6,941 nucleotides of DNA from Microbacteriaceae bacterium (GTDB lineage Bacteria > Actinomycetota > Actinomycetes > Actinomycetales > Microbacteriaceae), in contig JAODAY010000079.1 of NCBI GenBank assembly GCA_025463665.1, positions 1 to 6,941 on the forward strand, in the 5' to 3' direction. The notes under the pieces are model-generated. The model was not told the origin of the DNA, ran no database searches, and was given only the letters and a program-made list of their open reading frames with translations. Shown in pieces: positions 1 to 5,875 of the stretch. A program made the position numbers and the translations under genes. Position 1 is the stretch's first letter. Each line of letters opens with the position of its first letter.

Positions 1-627
1 CTCGATCATGCCGGCGGTCGCGAGCAGCACGTCTTCGAAGTCAAGCTGGCGGCGCTCGTCTTTGAGGTTCTCGTAGGCCTGCTGCAGGGCCACCGCCTTC
101 TCAATGGTGAGAGAAGGTGGCAGAACGCGGGATGCCGCGGCGACACCGTATTGCTCGATGCTGAGCCGTGACACCTTGCGCCACTCGATCTCCCCCGCGG
201 TGTCGCGCAGGGTCGCCGTGTCGAGCTTGAGCCTGATGGTCTCGGCTGCCTGAGCGAGCAGGCGGGCCTTGCTGTCGATGAGCCGCGGCATCGTGCCGCC
301 GACGACTTGTGGCCAGAAGAAGTTCAGCTGCGACAGGGCGGAGGCGTGGAAGGTGCGGGCAGACACGCCAGCGGCCCCGAGGTGGCGCAGCCGGCTGCGC
401 AGCTCCCCCGCGGCGCGGCTCGTGAAGGTGAGCGCCATCACGCGCCCGGGAGGGTAGACGCCGGTCGCGACGCCGTAGGCGATGCGGTGGGTGATGGCCC
501 GGGTCTTGCCCGTTCCGGCGCCGGCGAGCAGGCACACCGGGCCGAGGAGGGTTTCCGCTGCGATGCGCTGCTGCTCGTCGAGACCGGCGAGCAGCGATTC
601 GGCGGTGCGGACTTCGGTCTGCGTCAT
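1..627 (-). CDS. uvrD2: UvrD2-type superfamily 1A DNA helicase, N-terminal part (truncated by the window edge)
   Basis: This is an ATP-dependent 3'-5' DNA helicase of the UvrD/PcrA/Rep family. The 209 visible residues cover most of domain 1A. LDEQQ at 16-20 supplies the Q-motif glutamine. Walker A is AGAGTGKT at 35-42, and motif Ia is ALTFTSRAAGELRSRL at 65-80. TFHASAL at 92-98 and LDFEDVL at 195-201 are typical of the family. The Walker B DExxQ box and everything after it lie outside the window. The GPVCLLAGAGTGKTRAITHRIA stretch and the position next to nudC suggest UvrD2 rather than UvrD1; in mycobacteria UvrD2 carries HRDC and tetracysteine domains at its C-terminus. The chosen ATG at 627 lies 7 nt beyond the nudC stop. 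An in-frame ATG at 651 would add 8 residues and overlap nudC by 17 nt. Neither has a convincing Shine-Dalgarno, so translational coupling to nudC is likely. The UvrD family call is firm; the UvrD2 subfamily is inferred. Confidence 0.9.
   Translation of the reverse strand, partial: MTQTEVRTAESLLAGLDEQQRIAAETLLGPVCLLAGAGTGKTRAITHRIAYGVATGVYPPGRVMALTFTSRAAGELRSRLRHLGAAGVSARTFHASALSQLNFFWPQVVGGTMPRLIDSKARLLAQAAETIRLKLDTATLRDTAGEIEWRKVSRLSIEQYGVAAASRVLPPSLTIEKAVALQQAYENLKDERRQLDFEDVLLATAGMIE
130..139 (-). repeat. CGCGGCATCC copy 1
   Basis: Exact copy on the minus strand, inside uvrD2, where it encodes part of an Ala-Ala-Ser run as GCG GCA TCC. This is the first of five dispersed copies in the window; any role is unknown. 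Confidence 0.5.
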
Positions 628-634
628 CGTCGGG

Positions 635-1564
635 TCATGCCGAGTGGTCATCGATGGGGCCGCCGTACCAGAGTTCGATGATCGACCTGGCGATCGACGT
701 GCGGCCGGGGAGCTTGATTTCGGCGAGCGCGTCACGCAACTCGTCGCGGGAGAACCAGCGCAGTTCGAGAATCTCGTTGCCGTCTGGCTTGAGGTCGTTC
801 ACGAACTGCGGGTCGACCGTCGCGGTGAAGCCGAGCATGAGCGACGCGGGGAAGGGCCAGGGCTGGCTGCCGAGATAGACCGGGTCGACGACGCTGATGC
901 CCGACTCCTCGAAGACCTCACGGATGACCGCAGCCTCGAGCGATTCGCCCGGCTCGACGAAACCGGCGAGCAGCGAGAAGCGGTTGCTCTCCCACAGCGC
1001 GTTCGAGCCGAGCAGCAGCCGGTCGTCTGCGTCGGTGATGCCGACGATGATCGCGGCATCCGTTCTCGGGTACATTTCGGCGCCCGTCGTCGGGTCGATG
1101 CGCACCCAGCCGGCCTTGCCCGAGTGGGTAGGCACGCCGGTGCGCGGGGAGAACCGGTGCGACTCGTGCCAGTTGATGATGCCGAGCGCTTCGGTGAACA
1201 GGCCGGCGTCACGGTCGCTGAGGGTGCTGCCGAGTTGGCGTAGGTTTCCCCAGTTCGACTCGGCGAGGTGGCCCGCGTCGGTGAGCACGGCGGCGACGAT
1301 CGGGGTGCCGACGGGTTCCGGGCTCTCCGCCGAGACGGAGCGACCCAGGTAGACGTAGAGCTCGGCGGGCGGCACGGCGCTGACCGGCACGAGGGCGAGC
1401 GCGGACGGGCTCGAGAGCAGTGCAGTGTTCTGGAAGATCGGCAGCAGTCTGGTCGACGGATCGGCAAGGAAAGACTCGATCGCCTCGGGCTCGTCCCGCG
1501 CGAGATAGTCCCGGTCGACGGCGTACCGCGACAGTGAGAGTCGCTCGAGGAAATTTTCTGACAT
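635..1564 (-). CDS. nudC: NudC-type NAD+/NADH pyrophosphatase (Nudix hydrolase) without zinc-ribbon cysteines
   Basis: This Nudix hydrolase is predicted to split NAD(H) into NMN(H) and AMP in the cytoplasm; relatives also remove NAD caps from RNA. It has 309 residues, close to mycobacterial NudC. The N-terminal domain (about 1-125) is followed by the segment that is normally a zinc ribbon (about 133-166). YPRTDAAII (165-173) leads into the Nudix domain. The Nudix box GX5EX7REUXEEXGU is intact at 201-223 (G201, E207, R215, E216, E219, E220, G222). The NudC signature SQPWPFP is at 233-239. The protein contains no cysteine: the usual CxxC reads S139-P-R-T142, and the following GWVRxC-type position reads D157. 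The start at ATG 1564 gives a family-like N-terminus (MSENFLERL). An ATG at 1576 is possible, and an open frame up to 1645 would run into the divergent gene. uvrD2 follows almost immediately, suggesting one transcript. Product confidence is high because both signatures are complete. Confidence 0.93.
   Translation of the reverse strand: MSENFLERLSLSRYAVDRDYLARDEPEAIESFLADPSTRLLPIFQNTALLSSPSALALVPVSAVPPAELYVYLGRSVSAESPEPVGTPIVAAVLTDAGHLAESNWGNLRQLGSTLSDRDAGLFTEALGIINWHESHRFSPRTGVPTHSGKAGWVRIDPTTGAEMYPRTDAAIIVGITDADDRLLLGSNALWESNRFSLLAGFVEPGESLEAAVIREVFEESGISVVDPVYLGSQPWPFPASLMLGFTATVDPQFVNDLKPDGNEILELRWFSRDELRDALAEIKLPGRTSIARSIIELWYGGPIDDHSA
1052..1061 (+). repeat. CGCGGCATCC copy 2
   Basis: Exact copy on the plus strand, antisense to nudC. 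It is the only copy whose coding-strand reading is Asp-Ala-Ala (GAT GCC GCG) rather than Ala-Ala-Ser. Confidence 0.5.
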
Positions 1565-1595
1565 GCGGCGACCCATCAAATGTGCGTGGCGTTCG

Positions 1596-1631
1596 GTGAA
1601 AGCGGGAACCGGCGATCTACCCTGTTGGGTA
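1596..1631 (+). promoter_or_regulatory. Probable leaderless promoter with a small palindrome at the start codon
   Basis: A TANNNT-type -10 box, TACCCT, lies at 1618-1623, seven bases before the ATG at 1631. In actinobacteria this spacing usually puts the transcription start on the A of the start codon. A weak -35 candidate, GTGAAA at 1596-1601, matches 4 of 6 TTGACA positions with a 16-nt spacer. No Shine-Dalgarno precedes the ATG, in keeping with a leaderless mRNA. TACCC (1618-1622) and GGGTA (1627-1631) form a perfect 5-bp inverted repeat across the -10 and start site; it could be a small operator or simply chance. No equally good promoter is visible for the divergent nudC. Confidence 0.45.
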
Positions 1632-2629
1632 TGGCCAGATCCCATCTCACTCTAGCCGCGCTCGCGACTTCCGCCGTCGACGACCTCGATGTGGTTTCCA
1701 CCTCGAAATTCGGTTCTCCCGACGGCAACGACTTCGACGCGGCCCTGCTCACCGATCGCGATGGTCGCCACCTCATCATCCGCGTTCCCCGCAATCCGAA
1801 GGCGGAGACCCAGCAGTCGGGCGACCTCGTCGCGCTCCGTGCCATCAGCACCGGGGTGCGCACCCGACTGCCGTTCACCGTCTCAAGCTACGTGGGCCAG
1901 ACCCCGTACAAGGCGACCCGGGCCGTCGTCTACGACTTCGTCTACGGCAACAAGGTGCGGCTGCGCGACCTCGACGCGGGTGAGACCGGCCTCGCGGCAT
2001 CCGTCGGCGCAGCCATCGCCGCGATCCACTCGCTGCCGACCAGTTTCGTCGCCGATGCCGGCCTGCCGGTGTTCGCCTCTGCCGAGTGCCTGCGCTCCGC
2101 GGTCAGCCTCATGGACCGTGCGGGCGCGACCGGCCTCGTGCCCGCACCGCTTCTGGGCCGGTGGGAGGGCGCGACCGAGGATGCCACGATGTGGCAGTTC
2201 CAGCCGACCGTCATGAACAACTCCCTGACCGCCGAGTCGTTTCTCGCCGCCGACGGCGCGGTCACCGGCGTGCTCGGCTGGCACGGCCTCCGCGTCGGCG
2301 ACCCGGCGAAGGACCTCTCCTGGCTGATGGGTGCCCCCGTCGACGTCGCCGACAGCGCCTTCGAGGCGTACCACTCGGTGCGCGGCTCCGGTGACCGGCA
2401 CGTTCGCCAGCGCGCGAAGCTCTACGCCGAACTCGAGATCGCCAAATGGCTGCTGCACGGCACCGACACCCGAAGCACCGAGATCGTGGACGACGCGGTC
2501 GGGATGCTCAGCGCCATCGTCGACTCCACGCTCGGCGACGTCGTGAACCCGATCGGCGCGCGGCCGCTGCCGACGATGGCGGTCGAAGACGTCGAGGCGC
2601 TCCTGGACCGCACGGAACGCGCGGTCTAG
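1631..2629 (+). CDS. APH-like phosphotransferase-fold protein, probably catalytically degenerate
   Basis: This 332-residue protein resembles the aminoglycoside/macrolide phosphotransferase (APH, Mph-like) kinase fold; its function is unknown. In the N-lobe, DFDAALLTD (34-42) and LIIRVPR (48-54) fit the macrolide-kinase style strands around the ATP-binding position. AVVYDFVYG (98-106) resembles the hinge, and IAAIHSLP (129-136) is the usual helix before the C-lobe. The region that should read HGDxxxxN is WQFQPTVMNNSL at 188-199, so the catalytic HxD is Q191-P-T193. The metal-binding Asp before the W..x.GDPAxDL motif is G216, in VLGWHGLRVGDPAKDL (214-229); the later D224 and D228 remain. This suggests a pseudokinase, or an unusual catalytic arrangement, rather than an antibiotic-modifying enzyme. 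There is no signal peptide or membrane segment. I chose ATG 1631 because it follows a leaderless promoter; an upstream in-frame ATG at 1580 would overlap nudC's promoter region. The gene is inverted relative to its neighbours and converges on adnB. Fold assignment is moderately firm; any substrate would be a guess. Confidence 0.8.
   Translation: MARSHLTLAALATSAVDDLDVVSTSKFGSPDGNDFDAALLTDRDGRHLIIRVPRNPKAETQQSGDLVALRAISTGVRTRLPFTVSSYVGQTPYKATRAVVYDFVYGNKVRLRDLDAGETGLAASVGAAIAAIHSLPTSFVADAGLPVFASAECLRSAVSLMDRAGATGLVPAPLLGRWEGATEDATMWQFQPTVMNNSLTAESFLAADGAVTGVLGWHGLRVGDPAKDLSWLMGAPVDVADSAFEAYHSVRGSGDRHVRQRAKLYAELEIAKWLLHGTDTRSTEIVDDAVGMLSAIVDSTLGDVVNPIGARPLPTMAVEDVEALLDRTERAV
1993..2002 (+). repeat. 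CGCGGCATCC copy 3
   Basis: Exact copy on the plus strand within the APH-like gene, read as GCG GCA TCC for Ala-Ala-Ser. Confidence 0.5.
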
Positions 2630-2630
2630 C

Positions 2631-2659
2631 GAGAGCTGGACCGACTAGGCCAGGCTCTC
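2631..2659. terminator. Possible bidirectional terminator hairpin between convergent genes
   Basis: GAGAGC (2631-2636) pairs with GCTCTC (2654-2659), and TGG (2637-2639) pairs with CCA (2650-2652), leaving G2653 bulged. CC (2641-2642) can pair with GG (2648-2649) at the tip, leaving A2640 bulged and a GACTA loop that contains the adnB stop codon. The stem starts two bases after the stop of the plus-strand gene, which is where a terminator for two convergent genes should sit. There is no T-tract on either strand, so it would be a U-less type or may only block read-through weakly. Confidence 0.45.
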
Positions 2660-5600
2660 CCGCCAGAGCGCCAGCAGCTCGTCTTCGTCGAAGATGCGTC
2701 GCGGGGTGATGACGGTGTCATCGGCGACGAAGTAGAAGACAGCGTCGATCAGGGACTCGTCGATGTTCGCCCAGCGCGCGTAGGCAAGGCGGTACAGCGC
2801 GAGTTGCAGTTGCTTGCGCTCGAGATCCGCCTCGTCTTTCGGCGCCTTGCCCGTCTTCCAGTCGACGATCTGAAACCTCGCACCGTCGAAGTACACGGCG
2901 TCGATCTTGCAGATGACGATCTGCCCGTCGAACGGCAGATGGATTTCCCGCTCGACGTCGACCGGCTTGCGGCCCGCCCACTCCGACCGGGAGAACGTCT
3001 CCTGCAGTCGCGCGAGGTCGGCGTCGTGCGTCACGTCGCCGCCGTCAACCTCAGTGTCGAACACGTCGAGTTGCTCGCTGGTTCCGTCGATCCCGTAGCG
3101 GTCCTCCACCCAGAAGTGGAACAGCGTGCCGATCTGGGTCGCCTTGTACGGCCGCTCGGGCATCGGGCGCCGCAACGAGGAGGCCACCGCCGAGGGGTCG
3201 GTGACGAAATCCTTGAACCGGGATGCCGCGACCCTCGTCGGCATCGCCACGAGCTCGTTGGCGCCGATCCTTTCGGCCCGCTCTCGCAGCAGCAGCGTGA
3301 GGTCTTCATGCCACTTGCCGGTTTCACTCGGTTCAGCGCGCGACTCGGCGGCGGCCCGCACCGCCGCGGCTCCGGCCTCCACGCGGGGTCGCCGCTCGCC
3401 GAGCGGGTCAACAGGCCACATCATGAACTCAGGCTCGGCACCGAGCGGGTTCTCCTCGTGCTCGCTCTCGACCGGCAGCCCGTCGATGACACCCGCGGAC
3501 TCGAGGTCGAGCAGGAACTCGCTCGGCGTGCGGGGCTTGGACTGGGTCGACCAGAACGACCCGCTGAGCAACAGCGAGTGCCTGGCCCGGGTGACGGCGA
3601 CGTAGGCGAGACGGCGCTCCTCCAGCCGGTGCCGCGATTCGAGGTCCAGTTTGAACTGCTTGCGGTTGTCGTCGACCTCCTTCTGGGTCTCCGCTCCCCG
3701 CCACCGCATGAACGGCAACTCCGCCGCGTCTCCCCGGAACTCGTAGGGCAGAACACCGAGCGAGAGCCAGCCGTTATATCCGTCCTTCGCGGCCCCCGGC
3801 AGTTCGCCCTCGACGAGCCTCGGCACGGCGACGACGTCCCACTCGAGCCCCTTCGACCCGTGGATCGTCAAAATCTGCACGGTGCCCGGCTCGGCTTCTT
3901 CCGGGCGGGGGCCGAGGCTGTCCCGCCACTCGGCGACGGTCAGCCAGCCGAGGAAGCCGGCGAGCGAAGCGTGGTCGTCGCTCGAGAGGTAGCCGCCGAG
4001 CGCGTCGAAGAACGCCTCGAGATTGGCGTTGCCGAGCGGCAGCCTGTCGTTGGCCGCGACCTCGATGTCGAGCATGAGCTCCTGCTCGACCAGGGTGACG
4101 AAGTCGACGAGGTCGAGATTCGCTCGCGCCCGCAGCCGGCCGAACAGCGCGCCCGCCTCACGCAGGCGGGGCAGCCCGGTCTCGCTGAAGTTGCGCAGCG
4201 CCCCGTGCTCGGGGCGGGCACGGGCGATGAAGTCGAGCGCCTCGACGATGGACCCGCCCTCCGCCTCGGCGACCGACGCCCGCATTGCCTCTCGCAGTTC
4301 GTCGGGCAGCGGCTGCTGGGCGTAGTCGCGGTCGCGCAGCCAGGAGGCGAGCCGACTGAGCGCATGAATGTCTTGCACGCCGATGCGCCAGCGCGAACCG
4401 GTGAGCAGCCTGATCAGTTGCGACCCGGCGGTCGGGTCGTTGACCACCCACAGCGCGCTCACGAGGTCGACGATTTCCGGTTCCTGCAGCAGGCCGCCGA
4501 TGCCGAGCACGTGGTACGGAACCTGCGCTTCGTCGAGCGCCGCCGTGAACACCGCCATTGTCGAGCGGGTGCGCAGCAGCATGGCCGCGCTGCGTTGCCC
4601 GCCCTTTTTCGACTTCACGGCGAGCTGCTGCCGCAGCCACGCCGCCGTCGCGGCCGCCTCCTCGGTCACCGTCTCCTCGAAGACGACAGCGAGTTTCTCC
4701 GCGGATGCCGCGGGGCTCGCCGTGAGCGACCCCACCTCCACCTTCGTCACGAGGTTCAGCTTCTCCACCAGGGCGTTGGCCGCCGCGAGTATGCCGTGCC
4801 CGTTGCGCCAGCTCGTCGAGAGGTCGAACTTCGCCACCTCGTCGGTGGGCCGCGGCGCGCTCGAGAAGTCGGCCGGAAAGCTGCCGAGGTTCGCGGCGCT
4901 CGCCCCGCGCCATCCGTAGATCGACTGGTGCGGGTCGCCGACCGCCATGACGGCGTGGTCGCGGAACAGTGCCTTGAGCAGCCGGGTCTGCACGACCGAG
5001 GTGTCCTGATATTCGTCGAGCAGCACCACGGCGAAGCGTGAGCGCAGTTCCTCGGCGATGCGCGGCACGCGCTCGGTCGCGGTGAGGGCGAGCGCGACCT
5101 GGTCGGAGTACTCGACGAGTCCGCGACTGGCCTTGGCGTCGGCGAAGGCGTCGGCGAGATCGAGCAGCACAGGGAGGCCCTGCACCGCGCCGACGGCCTT
5201 GGCCACGTCGGGGTACCTGCCGCGCCCGCCGTAGGGCAGGTCGAGCAGCGCGGCGAACTCGTCGACGAGCGAGCGCACGTCGTCTGAACCGAACTCCATC
5301 TCGCTCAGCTCGTGGTTGAGGGCGATGACCTTCTTCGTCACCACGTCGACGCTCTTGTCGAGGTCGGCGAGCCGCTCGTCGCCACTCGCGACGACGATCG
5401 AGCGCGCGAGCTGCCACGACGAGGCCTCGCTGAGCACGGCGGCGTCGCTCTCGCGCCCGATGAGGGCGGCGTTGTCGCGGTAGATCGAGTTGGCGAACGA
5501 GTTGTAGGTCGCGACTGTCGGTGCGTCGAAGACGTCGTAGTCGTCGCCGATGAGTCCGGCGGCGGCGAGCTGCGCGATGCGTTCGCGGATGCGCCCGGCG

Positions 5601-5875
5601 AGTTCCCCGGCAGCCTTGCGGGTGAACGTGAGGCCGAGCACCTCGCTCGGCTTCACCATGCCGTTGGCGAGCAGGAACAGCACGCGGTTCGCCATCGTCT
5701 CGGTCTTGCCGCTGCCTGCGCCGGCGATGACGAGCGCCGGGGCGAGCGGCGCCTCGATGACCGCCTGCTGCTGCGCCGTCGGTGGGTCTCCCTCGATCGC
5801 CCGCGCGATGTCGAGGGCGGAGATGATGGTCCCATGCCCGACGACGTTTCGAAACGTCATGCGCTCGGCTGTCAT
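2645..5875 (-). CDS. adnB: AdnB-like UvrD-family helicase fused to a RecB-type nuclease
   Basis: This is the predicted motor-nuclease subunit of the AdnAB heterodimer, which resects double-strand breaks for recombination. It has 1076 residues, a usual AdnB length. All superfamily 1 helicase motifs are present: Q motif PTAQQQAVI (32-40), Walker A AGAGSGKT (51-58), Ia GLTFTRKAAGEL (81-92), II LLDEYQDT (285-292), III AVGDPHQSIYGWRGA (311-325), IV STSWRNG (353-359), V TIHGSKGLEWD (670-680) and VI YVAVTRAR (758-765). A variable acidic linker (about 800-870) leads to a PD-(D/E)XK nuclease with GTLFH (916-920), D992 in CKIDAV, D1005 and K1007 in VDWKTG, and Q1022/Q1024 before ALYRLAY. Both activities therefore look intact. 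The ATG at 5875 overlaps the adnA stop as ATGA and has a GGTGAG-like ribosome site 3 nt upstream; M6 (5860) is a weaker alternative. It contains one cysteine (C989), so no Fe-S cluster is expected. AdnB rather than AdnA follows from gene order and from the fully intact motor. Confidence 0.93.
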   Translation of the reverse strand: MTAERMTFRNVVGHGTIISALDIARAIEGDPPTAQQQAVIEAPLAPALVIAGAGSGKTETMANRVLFLLANGMVKPSEVLGLTFTRKAAGELAGRIRERIAQLAAAGLIGDDYDVFDAPTVATYNSFANSIYRDNAALIGRESDAAVLSEASSWQLARSIVVASGDERLADLDKSVDVVTKKVIALNHELSEMEFGSDDVRSLVDEFAALLDLPYGGRGRYPDVAKAVGAVQGLPVLLDLADAFADAKASRGLVEYSDQVALALTATERVPRIAEELRSRFAVVLLDEYQDTSVVQTRLLKALFRDHAVMAVGDPHQSIYGWRGASAANLGSFPADFSSAPRPTDEVAKFDLSTSWRNGHGILAAANALVEKLNLVTKVEVGSLTASPAASAEKLAVVFEETVTEEAAATAAWLRQQLAVKSKKGGQRSAAMLLRTRSTMAVFTAALDEAQVPYHVLGIGGLLQEPEIVDLVSALWVVNDPTAGSQLIRLLTGSRWRIGVQDIHALSRLASWLRDRDYAQQPLPDELREAMRASVAEAEGGSIVEALDFIARARPEHGALRNFSETGLPRLREAGALFGRLRARANLDLVDFVTLVEQELMLDIEVAANDRLPLGNANLEAFFDALGGYLSSDDHASLAGFLGWLTVAEWRDSLGPRPEEAEPGTVQILTIHGSKGLEWDVVAVPRLVEGELPGAAKDGYNGWLSLGVLPYEFRGDAAELPFMRWRGAETQKEVDDNRKQFKLDLESRHRLEERRLAYVAVTRARHSLLLSGSFWSTQSKPRTPSEFLLDLESAGVIDGLPVESEHEENPLGAEPEFMMWPVDPLGERRPRVEAGAAAVRAAAESRAEPSETGKWHEDLTLLLRERAERIGANELVAMPTRVAASRFKDFVTDPSAVASSLRRPMPERPYKATQIGTLFHFWVEDRYGIDGTSEQLDVFDTEVDGGDVTHDADLARLQETFSRSEWAGRKPVDVEREIHLPFDGQIVICKIDAVYFDGARFQIVDWKTGKAPKDEADLERKQLQLALYRLAYARWANIDESLIDAVFYFVADDTVITPRRIFDEDELLALWRESLA
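3221..3230 (-). repeat. CGCGGCATCC copy 4
   Basis: Exact copy on the minus strand within adnB, shortly before the nuclease domain (RVAASRF), again as GCG GCA TCC. Confidence 0.5.
4703..4712 (-). repeat. CGCGGCATCC copy 5
   Basis: Exact copy on the minus strand within the helicase part of adnB (SPAASAEK), again as GCG GCA TCC. None is seen from here to the right end. Confidence 0.5.

Noticed and set aside
101..535. A 144-codon minus-strand frame in the left part
   Set aside because: It overlaps the UvrD2 frame, which carries Walker A and motif Ia; this one is arginine-rich and featureless.
1614..1642. A nudC promoter using TAGATC on the minus strand as -10
   Set aside because: The last base departs from TANNNT, and the sequence 17 nt upstream has no resemblance to a -35 box.
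1565..1645. A 27-residue N-terminal extension of NudC starting at 1645
   Set aside because: It would overlap the start of the divergent gene and its promoter, and the family-like N-terminus begins at 1564.
2179..2185. Further GGATGCC copies (also at 6851-6857) as members of the repeated 10-mer
   Set aside because: They match only 7 bases and continue with A instead of GCG. Seven-mers of this composition are expected about once or twice by chance.
2804..5041. A 745-codon open frame on the plus strand opposite adnB
   Set aside because: It is antisense to a gene with a full set of helicase and nuclease motifs. Its translation is Arg/Val/Leu-rich without any recognisable domain, as expected for a mirror frame in high-GC DNA.
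4158..5417. A 419-codon minus-strand frame overlapping adnB
   Set aside because: It is an alternative frame of the helicase gene, extremely arginine- and alanine-rich, with no motif of its own.
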